DNA of 64,000 nt, from contig CAVZEV010000005.1 of the NCBI GenBank assembly GCA_963774405.1, positions 62,001 through 126,000 on the forward strand. Direction: 5' to 3'. Position 1 is the stretch's first letter, and each line of letters opens with the position of its first letter. The notes under the pieces were generated by a model. The model was not told the origin of the DNA and ran no database searches. It saw only the letters and a program-made list of their open reading frames with translations. Position numbers and translations under genes: made by a program. Positions 51,626 through 59,733 of this stretch are shown here, one piece after another. The DNA is from VRUE01 sp963774405. GTDB lineage: Bacteria; Actinomycetota; Thermoleophilia; Solirubrobacterales; 70-9.

Positions 51626-52276
51626 TCAGGCCTTGCCGCCGGCGCCGAGGTAGCTGAACTTCACGGCCAACGCGACCGCCTCGGTACGGGTGTCGACCTC
51701 GAGCTTGGCGATCGCGTTGCGCACGTGGGTATGCACGGTCGCCGGGCTGAGCTGCAGCCGCTCGGCGATCTCTTTGACCCGCAGGCCCTCGGCCAGCAGC
51801 TCGAGGATCTGGCGCTCGCGCGGTGAGAGCTCGAGCAGCTTCTCGACCTCGGAGGGCTTGCCGCCGGCGAAGTCGCCGCCGAGGAAGGTGCCGCCGCTGG
51901 TCACCGCTTTGACCGCGCGGGCGATGTCCTCGGCCGGCGCGGACTTGAGCACGTAGCCAGAGGCGCCCGCACGCAGGGCGAGCGCCAGCAGATCGGGCTG
52001 GGCGTGGGCGGTGAAGATGATCACTTTGGTCCGCGGCCGGACCTTGAGCACTTCCTTGGTCGCCTCGATCCCGTCGCGCTTGGGCAGCTCGACGTCGATG
52101 ATCAGGACGTCGGGCTCGAGCTCCTTGACGACGTCGACCACGTCGCGACCGTTGCCGGCCTCGCCGACGATCTCGACGATGCTCGAACTGGCCATCCTGG
52201 CCTTGATCGCCTCGCGGACGATCTCATGGTCGTCACATAGGACAACTCGCTTAGCGTCACGCACACTGGTGCTCAT
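51626..52276 (-). CDS. NarL/LuxR-family response regulator
   Basis: A 216-residue regulator: acidic DD at 15-16, phospho-acceptor D61 (VLIIDVELPKRDG), Lys in YVLKSAP, and a LuxR helix-turn-helix (LSPRERQILELLAEGLRVKEIAERLQLSPATVHTHVRNAIAKL). Its ATG overlaps the serS stop by 4 nt, an unusual coupling to a tRNA synthetase. No kinase is adjacent, so it is an orphan regulator. Confidence 0.92.
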   Translation of the reverse strand: MSTSVRDAKRVVLCDDHEIVREAIKARMASSSIVEIVGEAGNGRDVVDVVKELEPDVLIIDVELPKRDGIEATKEVLKVRPRTKVIIFTAHAQPDLLALALRAGASGYVLKSAPAEDIARAVKAVTSGGTFLGGDFAGGKPSEVEKLLELSPRERQILELLAEGLRVKEIAERLQLSPATVHTHVRNAIAKLEVDTRTEAVALAVKFSYLGAGGKA

Positions 52277-53544
52277 GGTGGTCCAATCCTCTCAGGCGCA
52301 CCATAGGAATGCAGAATAGTGGGTAGCGTGAACCCACCTTCCCGCTCCTGGCGGTTCTCAATCAGGGCGATCATCGTGCGCCCGACCGCGACCGCGGTGC
52401 CGTTGAGCGTGTGGACCGGCTCTGGGGCCCCGTCGTCATCCGGCCGGTATCGGCAGGCGAGGCGCCGGGCCTGATAGTCGGTTGTGTTCGAGCAAGAGGT
52501 GAGCTCGCGGTAGCGCCCCTGACTCGGAATCCAGGCCTCGCAGTCGTACTTCTTGGCCGCCGGCGCGCCGAGGTCGCCCGCGGCGACGTTGACGACGCGG
52601 TAGGGAATCTCCAGCTCGGCGAGGATGCGCTCCTCGATCGCCAGCAGGCGCTCGTGCTCCTCGGCGGACTTCGAGGGCTCGACGAACGAGAACATCTCGA
52701 CCTTGTCGAACTGGTGGACGCGGAAGATGCCGCGGGTGTCGCGGCCGCCGGCGCCCGCCTCGCGGCGGAAGCAGGGCGAGAAGCCCGCGTAGCGGATCGG
52801 CAGCTGCTCGGCGGCAAGGATCTCGTCGGCGTGCAGGGCGGCCAGCGGCACCTCCGAGGTGCCGACGAGGAAGAGCTCGTCCTTGGGCACCTCGTAGATC
52901 TGGTCGCGGTCGCCGGGCAGAAAGCCGGTGCCGACGAGCGCCTCCTCGCGGACCAGGACCGGGGGGACGACGGGCTCGTGGCCCTGCTCGCGGACCAGGT
53001 CGAGGGCGAAGCGGACCAGCGCCAGCTCGAGCAGGACGAGGTCGCCCTTGAGGTAGGCGAAGCGCGAGCCCGAGACGCGGGCGCCGGCCTCCATGTCGAT
53101 CAGGCCGAGCTGCGAGCCGATCTCGAGGTGATCGCGCGGCTCGAAGTCAAAGCTCGGCCGCTCGCCCTCCTCGCGCAGGACCACCGCGTCCTCCTCGCTC
53201 ATTCCTTCCGGGGCGTCGGGGTCGGGCAGGTTGGGCAGGGCCGTCGCGACCCGCTGCAGGTCGGCGTCGACCTGCTCGAGCTCGGCCCTGCCGGACTCGA
53301 TCGTCTGCTTCAACTCGGCCACCGCGGCCATCTCCTCGGCCGCCTCCTCCCCGCGCTGCTTGGCCTCACCGATCCGCTTGGAGATCGTCTTGCGCTCAGC
53401 CTGCGCGCCCTCGATCCTCGGCAACAGCTCGCGGCGGCGAGCGTCAAGCGCCAGCAACTCGTCGACCTGGGCCGCCGCGCCGCGGCGCGCGAGCGCCGCC
53501 TTGACCCGCTCAGGGTCGGAGCGGATCAGCTTCAGGTCGAGCAT
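52273..53544 (-). CDS. serS: Seryl-tRNA synthetase
   Basis: Class II synthetase charging tRNA-Ser. N-terminal coiled coil (DARRRELLPRIEGAQAERKTISKRIGEAK to LQRVATALPNLP) binds the tRNA long arm. Motif 2 is GFSPCFRREAGAGGRDTRGIFRVHQFDKVE and motif 3 NGTAVAVGRTMIALIENRQ. 423 residues, normal. ATG 53544. It lies upstream of the orphan response regulator in one transcript. Confidence 0.95.
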   Translation of the reverse strand: MLDLKLIRSDPERVKAALARRGAAAQVDELLALDARRRELLPRIEGAQAERKTISKRIGEAKQRGEEAAEEMAAVAELKQTIESGRAELEQVDADLQRVATALPNLPDPDAPEGMSEEDAVVLREEGERPSFDFEPRDHLEIGSQLGLIDMEAGARVSGSRFAYLKGDLVLLELALVRFALDLVREQGHEPVVPPVLVREEALVGTGFLPGDRDQIYEVPKDELFLVGTSEVPLAALHADEILAAEQLPIRYAGFSPCFRREAGAGGRDTRGIFRVHQFDKVEMFSFVEPSKSAEEHERLLAIEERILAELEIPYRVVNVAAGDLGAPAAKKYDCEAWIPSQGRYRELTSCSNTTDYQARRLACRYRPDDDGAPEPVHTLNGTAVAVGRTMIALIENRQEREGGFTLPTILHSYGAPERIGPP

Positions 53545-53556
53545 CGCTCGTGAAGA

Positions 53557-53955
53557 TTAGGGAGATGCCTCGCCGGGGCGAGGAGATTCGATCGCTTCTT
53601 CGCCGGCGTACTTGGCAACGAAGTGGGCGACGGCTTCGGCTTCTTTGCCGACGACGATGTTCTGCGGCATGATCGCGCCGGAGAAGCCGCCGTTCTGGAT
53701 CGCGAAGAGTGCGTCTTCATAGGTCTCGGTTCGCTGATTGAGGTTCGGACCCTGCGTGCGCAGGCCGCGGTTGCCGCTGCCCTGGGTACCGGCGGCGCTG
53801 AGCGTGTGGCAGCCGGAGCAGTGCGTGGCGAAGAGCACGGCCCCACCGTGGTTGGGGTCGCTCTGGGAGACCGAGACGCCTTCTTCGCCGAAGCCGCAGG
53901 CGGACAGCCCGAGGGCGGCGAGGACGATCGTTGCTGTTACCAGTGCCGGACGCAC
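53557..53955 (-). CDS. Membrane-attached c-type cytochrome
   Basis: A 132-residue lipoprotein cytochrome: hydrophobic leader ending in lipobox LSAC, haem site HCSGCH and axial Met candidate in GAIMPQN. Only one haem. GTG 53955 gives a good signal peptide (VRPALVTATIVLAALGLSAC); longer forms would overlap the divergent flavin reductase. Probably moves electrons at the outer face of the membrane. Confidence 0.85.
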   Translation of the reverse strand: MRPALVTATIVLAALGLSACGFGEEGVSVSQSDPNHGGAVLFATHCSGCHTLSAAGTQGSGNRGLRTQGPNLNQRTETYEDALFAIQNGGFSGAIMPQNIVVGKEAEAVAHFVAKYAGEEAIESPRPGEASP

Positions 53956-53999
53956 GCGGCGCGCATCATATTGTCTTGACCCGATCGCGCTCTTCGACC

Positions 54000-54479
54000 A
54001 TGCCATCGCCTGACCCAGCCCGCTTTCGCGCCGCCATGGCAACGCTGCCCACCGGCGTCACGATAGTCAGCGCCACCGGGCCGGACGGAGCGGCCGGGGC
54101 GACCGCCAACGCGGTCTGCTCGCTCTCGATCGAGCCGATGCTGATGCTGGCCTGCCTCGACCGCGGCTCCCGCACCCTGCTCGCGGTCCAGGCCGCCAAC
54201 CACTTCGGCATCAGCGTCCTGCACGGCGGCCAGGAGCCGATCGCCCGCGCCTTCGCCACCAAGGCGCCGCCGGCGGAGAAGTGGCACGGCGTCGCCTGGA
54301 GCGAGCGCGGCGGCATCCCCGCGATCGAGGGCGCGCTCGCCTGGATCGCCTGCGAGCTGCGCGACGTGGTCGCGGCGGGCGACCACGTGATCGTCACCGG
54401 CGAGGTCCGCGACCTGGCCACCGGCGAGGGAGAGCCGCTGGTCTTCCACGGCGGCGAGTACCGGCCGCTGGGCGCGTAA
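54000..54479 (+). CDS. Flavin reductase-like protein (DIM6/NTAB family)
   Basis: A 159-residue FMN-binding split barrel: FRAAMATLPTGVTIVSATGPDG, GATANAVCSLSIEPMLMLACLD and NHFGISVLHGGQEPIAR, with GDHVIVTGEVRDL near the end. Such proteins supply reduced flavin to two-component monooxygenases. It lies 9 bp upstream of a DDN-family gene on the same strand. Confidence 0.88.
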   Translation: MPSPDPARFRAAMATLPTGVTIVSATGPDGAAGATANAVCSLSIEPMLMLACLDRGSRTLLAVQAANHFGISVLHGGQEPIARAFATKAPPAEKWHGVAWSERGGIPAIEGALAWIACELRDVVAAGDHVIVTGEVRDLATGEGEPLVFHGGEYRPLGA

Positions 54480-54488
54480 GCTGAAGCG

Positions 54489-54929
54489 ATGGCCGATCGC
54501 TTCCAGGAGCCGGGCTGGTTCACGAAGCACGTCTTCAACCCCCTGATCGCCGGGTTGAGCCGGATCGGGCTCAGCCTCGCCGGCTCGCGTGTGCTCGAAG
54601 TCAAAGGGCGCAAGAGCGGCGAGTGGCGGCAGACGCCGGTCAACCCGCTGCCCTTCGAGGGCGACACCTACCTGGTCGCGCCGCGCGGGCACACCCAGTG
54701 GGTGCGCAACCTGCGGGTCAGCGGCGAGGGCCGCCTGGTCGGCCGCCGCAGCGAGAGCTTCAAGGCAAGCGAGCTGCCCGACGAGGAGAAGCCCGCCCTG
54801 CTGCGCGCTTACCTGAAGAAGTGGAAATGGGAGGTCGGCGCCTTCTTCGACGGCGTCGACGCGGACGCCCCCGAGTCCGAGCTGCGGCGGATCGCTCCCG
54901 ACCACCCGGTCTTCCGCATCTCGAGCTAG
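54489..54929 (+). CDS. DDN-family deazaflavin (F420)-dependent oxidoreductase
   Basis: A 146-residue paralogue of the protein at 5331. GSRVLEVKGRKSGEWRQTPVN and YLVAPRGHTQWVRNLRVSGEG are the F420-binding barrel motifs. Follows the flavin reductase by 9 bp; the pair is probably one redox unit. Substrate unknown. Confidence 0.87.
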   Translation: MADRFQEPGWFTKHVFNPLIAGLSRIGLSLAGSRVLEVKGRKSGEWRQTPVNPLPFEGDTYLVAPRGHTQWVRNLRVSGEGRLVGRRSESFKASELPDEEKPALLRAYLKKWKWEVGAFFDGVDADAPESELRRIAPDHPVFRISS

Positions 54930-54950
54930 AGCAGGCCGCCGAGAAGCCGG

Positions 54951-55265
54951 TCAGCGGCAGCCGGTGGCGATCGCCAGCGCCCGGCAGACCTCGTCCATGC
55001 GCTTGCCGGCGAGCGAGGTGATCGGTTCGTCAAGCAGAGCCCGGTGAACCTGTCTGATGTTGTCCAGATTGACCACGCATTCCGCGGGCACCCCGTCGGA
55101 CTCGTCAAGGCGAACCTCGGTCGGAACTGCTCGAATGGTTCGCGTCAAATAGGCCACGGTCAACTTCTGCATGACCGGTATCGCTTGGTTGCGGGTGAGT
55201 ATCAGCGCGGGACGCCGGCCCTCCTCGGGGTCATCGATCCAGCAGATGTCGCCACGGCTCACCAC
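54951..55265 (-). CDS. mazF: MazF/PemK-type endoribonuclease toxin
   Basis: A 104-residue toxin with the MazF fold: VSRGDICWIDDPEEGRRPALILTRN (RGD-W and RP-L motifs), VAYLTRTIRAVPTEV and NLDNIRQVHRALL. Cleaves single-stranded RNA at short motifs in known members. Start ATG 55265 overlaps the antitoxin gene by 7 nt. Confidence 0.9.
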   Translation of the reverse strand: MVSRGDICWIDDPEEGRRPALILTRNQAIPVMQKLTVAYLTRTIRAVPTEVRLDESDGVPAECVVNLDNIRQVHRALLDEPITSLAGKRMDEVCRALAIATGCR

Positions 55266-55525
55266 GGTTCTTCACGTATCCCTTCCCGGCCTTCCCGATA
55301 GGCCGCAGCAAGCTCCTCCTCCGTCTCGGGAATCCGTTCGTACCCTTCGCGGATTTCCCGGTCGATCCGGGCCTCATCCTCGTCATAGAGGTAGGCATCG
55401 ATCGCGTCGCGGATAAGCGCCGAGCGCGAGCGCCCTTCCCGAGCCGCCCGCTCGTCAAGCCGGTTGAGCAGCGACCGCGAGAGCTGAACCAGAGTCTGTG
55501 TTCGCTCATCATCGGCCCGTGCCAT
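55259..55525 (-). CDS. Ribbon-helix-helix antitoxin
   Basis: An 88-residue antitoxin. Ribbon-helix-helix segment TQTLVQLSRSLLNRLDERAAREGRSRSALIRDAID binds DNA; the acidic tail (RIDREIREGYERIPETEEEL) should bind MazF. ATG 55525 chosen, where a dyad (55524-55544) marks the likely operator. First gene of the toxin-antitoxin pair. Confidence 0.88.
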   Translation of the reverse strand: MARADDERTQTLVQLSRSLLNRLDERAAREGRSRSALIRDAIDAYLYDEDEARIDREIREGYERIPETEEELAAAYREGREGIREEPW

Positions 55526-55544
55526 TGGCCATATGGTATCCAAT
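55524..55544. promoter_or_regulatory. Candidate antitoxin operator
   Basis: ATTGG (55524-55528) and CCAAT (55540-55544) flank CCATATGG, giving a nested dyad that overlaps the antitoxin start codon. Ribbon-helix-helix antitoxins commonly bind such sites to repress their own operon. Short arms, so only moderate support. Confidence 0.45.
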
Positions 55545-55617
55545 GCTCGGCTAGCCACCGGTCCCCTAAGTGCCAGAGCCAAGCTTCTCTCCCCCGGGGA
55601 GAGAGCCGGCAGCTCTC

Positions 55618-55655
55618 CCAAAACGCTCGGCAGGAGCCTCGCTGGAGTGTTTTGG
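55618..55655. repeat. Palindromic repeat, family C, copy 1
   Basis: A 38-bp core from CCAAAACGCTCGGC to GTGTTTTGG, extended as CTCCCAAAAC/GTTTTGGGAG at 55615-55658. It equals the reverse complement of 63163-63200 in nuoG except for one base. A second small palindrome (CTCTCCCCCGGGGAGAG, about 55587-55603) lies just before it. The region is the gap between the antitoxin promoter and the membrane protein gene. Confidence 0.88.
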
Positions 55656-55689
55656 GAGGGCCGCCCGGCCCTCTCGTCACTCGGGGAGA

Positions 55690-56124
55690 TTAGAAAGCGC
55701 CGCTGGTGCCTGCCGCCCGCAGCGCGAGAAAGAGAATGACGCCGCAGCTGACGGCCATGATGCCCATCTCGCGGCGGACGATCGCGAGGGCCAGTTCCTG
55801 CTGGGCCTCAGCCGGGAGCGCTTCGAAGTCGACGTCGCCCAGCTCGCGCTCGGCGGCGCCGGTGCGGGCGGCCTCGGCGATCAGGGAGACGACCAGGGGC
55901 AGAATTCCGTAGAGGTAGTGGAGGCTTTGATCGGGTTTGTGGCCGGTGAAGACGAGCAGGCCGCCCAGCATCACCTGGACGAAGACGGCGACCTGGGCGG
56001 CGCGCAGCAGGTACCAGAAGGGGACCGATGAGCGATCGCGGTACCAGGCGACCCCGCCGATGGCGAAGGCGACGAGGTTGAGGGCGATGACGGCGCAACC
56101 GACTACCAGGTGAACGGCAACCAC
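55690..56124 (-). CDS. Membrane protein next to nuo operon
   Basis: A 144-residue protein with four helices (HLVVGCAVIALNLVAFAIGG, LLRAAQVAVFVQVMLGGLL, YLYGILPLVVSLIAEAA, MAVSCGVILFLALRA). GTG 56124 chosen, following GGGAGGAA. It is divergent from nuoA with a 158-bp gap. No enzyme motif; its role with complex I is unknown. Unrecognised family. Confidence 0.7.
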   Translation of the reverse strand: MVAVHLVVGCAVIALNLVAFAIGGVAWYRDRSSVPFWYLLRAAQVAVFVQVMLGGLLVFTGHKPDQSLHYLYGILPLVVSLIAEAARTGAAERELGDVDFEALPAEAQQELALAIVRREMGIMAVSCGVILFLALRAAGTSGAF

Positions 56125-56282
56125 GGGTCTTATTTCCTCCCAAAAGGGTCGGGATTCGGCTTGCTGATGCGGAAAAGCACTATGTAGCAATGTGTTACAA
56201 GGTCGGTATATAACTCGCCGTGCAGGCGGTGAGGCGGCGGCGACTGGCGCCCCGCGGATCGCCCGCCTAACTCGACTTACCA

Positions 56283-56660
56283 GTGCTGAAGAGCTACCTG
56301 CCGATTCTCGTCTTCGCCTTCCTCGGGGTCACCGTTGGGGGGGCTTTCGCGATGCTCAACCACGTGATCGGGCCGAAGCGGCCGAGGCGGCCGACGGCGG
56401 CGAGCTTGCGTCAGTCCGAGCCGTATGAGTCGGGGATCCCGGTCGAGGCCTCGCACGGGCTGCGCTTCGGGGTCAGCTTCTACCTGATCGCGATGCTCTT
56501 CATCCTCTTCGACATCGAGGTGGTCTTCCTCTATCCGATCGGGGTCATCCTCAAGGGCGCCGACAGCGTCTTCGTGCTGGGCGAGCTGGTCACCTTCATC
56601 GCCCTGCTGCTGGTCGCCTTCGTCTACGTCTGGCGCAAGGGGGCACTGGATTGGAGGTAG
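56283..56660 (+). CDS. nuoA: NADH-quinone oxidoreductase subunit A
   Basis: Membrane subunit of complex I with three helices (LPILVFAFLGVTVGGAFAML, FYLIAMLFILFDIEVVFLYPIGV, ELVTFIALLLVAFVYVW). The FDIEVVFLYP motif with conserved Asp/Glu marks the family. GTG 56283. First gene of the nuo operon; its stop overlaps nuoB. 125 residues. Confidence 0.95.
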   Translation: MLKSYLPILVFAFLGVTVGGAFAMLNHVIGPKRPRRPTAASLRQSEPYESGIPVEASHGLRFGVSFYLIAMLFILFDIEVVFLYPIGVILKGADSVFVLGELVTFIALLLVAFVYVWRKGALDWR

Positions 56661-57319
56661 AACGACAGTCGATGCGTGAGCGCCAGCTGCGCGCCCGCGA
56701 CATGCTGCGCGGCGACCTCGAGGGCGAGGAGCTGGAGCGCTACGTCGAGGAGAAGGTCGTGATGACCAACTTCGAGAAGATGCTCGGCTGGGCGCGCTCG
56801 AACTCGATCTTCCCGCTCACCTTCGGCCTCGCCTGCTGCGCGATCGAGGCGCCGATCTCGATCGTCACCGCCCGCTACGACCTCGCCCGCTTCGGTGCCG
56901 AGGCGCTGCGCGCCTCGCCGCGCCAGGCGGACATGATCATCCTCTCGGGCCGGGTCTCGATCAAGATGGCGCCGGTCGTCCGCCGCCTCTACGACCAGAT
57001 GCTGGAGCCGAAGTGGGCGATCTCGATGGGCGCCTGCTCCTCCAGCGGCGGCATGTTCTCCAACTACGCCGTGGTCCAGGGCGCCGACAAGTTCATGCCG
57101 ATCGACCTGCATATCCCCGGCTGCCCGCCGCGGCCGGAGGCGGTCCTCTACGGCTTCACCAAGCTGCAGCGCAAGATCCAGGGCAACCCCGACCAGGGCT
57201 GGCGGGCGCGCTACCGGGCCGAGGGCAGCGAGGAGTGGGCCCGCGGCGGCCCGCGCAGCGCGCCGAGCGGCGAAGCGGCGGAGGCCTACGAGGCGGCACG
57301 GGAGCTGCTCCGTGCCTGA
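56651..57319 (+). CDS. nuoB: NADH-quinone oxidoreductase subunit B
   Basis: Carries cluster N2, which passes electrons to quinone. Cys ligands in FGLACCAIEA, GACSSSGG and HIPGCPPRPEAVLYG. TTG 56651 overlaps nuoA; ATG 56672 is the alternative start. The C-terminal tail of about 45 residues is longer than in E. coli NuoB. The nuoC start overlaps its stop. Confidence 0.95.
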   Translation: MEVERQSMRERQLRARDMLRGDLEGEELERYVEEKVVMTNFEKMLGWARSNSIFPLTFGLACCAIEAPISIVTARYDLARFGAEALRASPRQADMIILSGRVSIKMAPVVRRLYDQMLEPKWAISMGACSSSGGMFSNYAVVQGADKFMPIDLHIPGCPPRPEAVLYGFTKLQRKIQGNPDQGWRARYRAEGSEEWARGGPRSAPSGEAAEAYEAARELLRA

Positions 57320-57827
57320 CGCCCCCGGCCTGGAGCTGATCCGCGGCGAGATCGAGACCGCCCACCCGGGCGCCGTCCTCGACACCGGCTTCTCGCAGGA
57401 GCGAGCCGTGCTCTCGATCGACCCCGCCCACGTCCTCGCCGTGCTCTCCTGGCTGCGCGACGCGCCCGGCCAGGAATACCGCTTTCTGTCGAGCCTGCAC
57501 GCGGCCGATTACCTGCCGGCAGAGCCGCGCTTCGCTGTGCATTACGAGCTTCTGAACAGGGGTCGGCTCGAGCGCATCCGTGTAAAGGCGCTCCTGGAAG
57601 ATCCGGACCAGGCGCTCCCGGAAATCGACTCATGCGTGGACCTCTTCCCCACCGCCGAGTTCCAGGAGCGCGAAGTCTTCGACTTCTTCGGGATCGTCTT
57701 CAGGGGACACCCGGACCTGCGGCGGATCCTGTTGCCCGAGGACTACGTCGGCTGGCCGCAGCGGCGCGATTTCCCGGTCGGCGGCGAGCCGGTGACCTTC
57801 ACCTACAACGAGCGCAACTATGGCTGA
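57312..57827 (+). CDS. nuoC: NADH-quinone oxidoreductase subunit C
   Basis: Peripheral-arm subunit next to NuoD. The family signature REVFDFFGIVFRGHPDLRRILLPEDYVGWPQRRDFP is complete. 171 residues, GTG 57312, separate from nuoD (not fused as in E. coli). Overlaps nuoB and nuoD by 8 nt each. Confidence 0.94.
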   Translation: MPDAPGLELIRGEIETAHPGAVLDTGFSQERAVLSIDPAHVLAVLSWLRDAPGQEYRFLSSLHAADYLPAEPRFAVHYELLNRGRLERIRVKALLEDPDQALPEIDSCVDLFPTAEFQEREVFDFFGIVFRGHPDLRRILLPEDYVGWPQRRDFPVGGEPVTFTYNERNYG

Positions 57828-59010
57828 GCTGATCGAGGACCGCACCTCGGAGGTGATGACGGTCAACATCGGCCCGCACCACCCCGCCACGCACGGCGTG
57901 CTGCGGCTGGTCGTCGACCTCGAAGGCGAGGTCGTGCGCGACCTCAAACCGGTGATCGGCTACGTCCACACCGGGATCGAAAAGTCCTGCGAGGACAAGA
58001 GCTACTGGAAGGTCATCCCCTTCGTCGAGCGGATGGACTACGTCTCCTTCTTCTTCCAGATGGAGGCCTACTGCGGCGCGGTCGAGCGGCTGGTCGAGCT
58101 GGAGATCCCCGAGCGGGCCAAGCACCTGCGGGTGATCTTCCTCGAGCTCAACCGCATCCACTCCCACCTGGTCTGGCTGGGGACGACGGCGCTCGACCTC
58201 GGCGCGATCTCGATGCTCTGGTACTGCTTCCGCGAGCGCGACCGCATCCTCGACCTCTTCGAGATGGCGACCGGGCAGCGGATGCACACGCGCTACTTCC
58301 AGGTCGGCGGCGTGATCGAGGACATTCCCGTCGGCTTCGAGAAGAAGCTGCGCGAGTTCATCGCCGAGATGCCGGTGCGGGTCGAGCAGTACCAGGCGCT
58401 GCTGGACCGCAACGAGGTCTTCCTCTCACGGACCAAGAACACCGGCATCGTCTCGCGCGAGCGGCTGCTGGAGCTGGGCGTGACCGGTCCGCTGCTTCGC
58501 GCCGCGGGCGAGCCCTGGGACCTGCGCAAGGCCTTCGACTACCTCGCCTACCCCAAGTTCGACTTCAAGGTGCCGGTCGGCACGGTCGGCGACAACTACG
58601 ACCGCTACCGCGTGCGGGTCGCCGAGATGGTCGAGTCGGTGCGGATCGTCGAGCAGGCGCTCGACGGCCTGCCCGAAGGACCATTCATCGCCGAGGATCG
58701 CAAGTACGTGCTGCCGCCGCGCTCGGAGCTCTCGACCTCGATGGAGTCGCTGATCCACCACTTCAAGCTCGTCACCGAGGGCTACCGCGTCGGCCCCGGC
58801 GAGATCTACTACGCGATCGAGAGCCCGCGGGGCGAGCTCGGCTGCTTCGTCCTCGCTGACGGCTCGGCGAAGCCGGCGCGGGTCCACTTCCGCGACCCCT
58901 CCTTCGTCAACCTGCAGGCCTTCAAGGACATGTCGACGGGCAGCTACATCGCCGACATGATCTGCAGCCTCGGCATGCTGGACCCGATTCTGGGCGGGGT
59001 CGACCGATGA
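57820..59010 (+). CDS. nuoD: NADH-quinone oxidoreductase subunit D
   Basis: 49-kDa subunit forming the quinone site with NuoB. NIGPHHPATHGVLRLVVDLEGE holds the His pair near quinone; GYVHTGIEKSCEDKSY and ESPRGELGCF follow, with the C-terminal MICSLGMLDPILGGVDR. 396 residues. After it comes a 123-bp gap, the only real break in the operon. Confidence 0.96.
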   Translation: MAELIEDRTSEVMTVNIGPHHPATHGVLRLVVDLEGEVVRDLKPVIGYVHTGIEKSCEDKSYWKVIPFVERMDYVSFFFQMEAYCGAVERLVELEIPERAKHLRVIFLELNRIHSHLVWLGTTALDLGAISMLWYCFRERDRILDLFEMATGQRMHTRYFQVGGVIEDIPVGFEKKLREFIAEMPVRVEQYQALLDRNEVFLSRTKNTGIVSRERLLELGVTGPLLRAAGEPWDLRKAFDYLAYPKFDFKVPVGTVGDNYDRYRVRVAEMVESVRIVEQALDGLPEGPFIAEDRKYVLPPRSELSTSMESLIHHFKLVTEGYRVGPGEIYYAIESPRGELGCFVLADGSAKPARVHFRDPSFVNLQAFKDMSTGSYIADMICSLGMLDPILGGVDR

Positions 59011-59047
59011 GCTTCGGGACAGACCGCACCGGCCAGCGGGTCCTGTC

Positions 59048-59112
59048 GTTGCAGGGGACCCCCCAGCCCTTCCGGTCGCTAAAGCGTCCTCAGGGGCGGG
59101 CCCCCCTACAAC
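59048..59112. repeat. Imperfect palindrome between nuoD and nuoE (family E)
   Basis: GTTGCAGGGGACCCCCC (from 59048) pairs imperfectly with GGGCCCCCCTACAAC (to 59112). It fills the 123-bp nuoD-nuoE gap in an operon whose other genes overlap, so it is probably an inserted element or an RNA-level control point. Confidence 0.65.
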
Positions 59113-59133
59113 GCCACCCGCTGGAGGTGCGGT

Positions 59134-59733
59134 GTGGCTGAGCTGCCTTTGGACAAAGCGCTGGTTGAGGGTCGGGTGCCTGGGCGCTCGCAGGAGGAGA
59201 TTCCCGAGCTTCATGAGGTTGGGTGTCCGCCCGAGCTGCAGGCGCGGATCGAGGAGTTGATGTCGCGTTATCCGGATCGGAAATCGGCCTCGATTCCGGC
59301 GCTGTGGGCGGTGCAACGGCTCTATGGGTGGTGCACGCCGGAGGGGATTCGGCAGGCTGCGGCGGTGATGCGGGTGACGCCCGCTTACCTGGAGTCGGTG
59401 GCGAGCTTCTACGACCTGCTGCACACCGACCCGGTCGGCAGCCACAAGATCGCCGTCTGCACCAACATCAGCTGCTGGATGCGGGGCGGCGACGAGCTGC
59501 TCGAGGCGTTCAAGGCCGCCGCCGGCGAGGACGAGGAGCGCTTCTTCGTCACCGGCTTCGAGTGTCTGGGCGCCTGCGACATCGCGCCGATGGCCTCGAT
59601 CGACGAGCGCTACTTCGGGCCGCTCGAGGCGGCCGAGGCGCAGACCGCGATCGAGCAGCTGCGCGAGGGCGCCGCGGTGCTGCCCGAGAAGGCGCTCGAG
59701 AAGCGCCCGCTGCCGGGAGGCCCCGATGCCTGA
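59134..59733 (+). CDS. nuoE: NADH-quinone oxidoreductase subunit E
   Basis: 24-kDa subunit with the N1a 2Fe-2S cluster: Cys in VCTNISCWMRGGDE and GFECLGACDIAP. The helical N-terminal part includes RYPDRKSASIPALWAVQRLYGW. Codon choice in the first about 250 bases (GGT, GTT, CTT, GGG) differs from the later C-ending pattern. GTG 59134. 199 residues; overlaps nuoF by 8 nt. Confidence 0.94.
   Translation: MAELPLDKALVEGRVPGRSQEEIPELHEVGCPPELQARIEELMSRYPDRKSASIPALWAVQRLYGWCTPEGIRQAAAVMRVTPAYLESVASFYDLLHTDPVGSHKIAVCTNISCWMRGGDELLEAFKAAAGEDEERFFVTGFECLGACDIAPMASIDERYFGPLEAAEAQTAIEQLREGAAVLPEKALEKRPLPGGPDA

Noticed and set aside
52411..53553. Long frame opposite serS
   Set aside because: Antisense shadow; serS has all class II motifs on the other strand.
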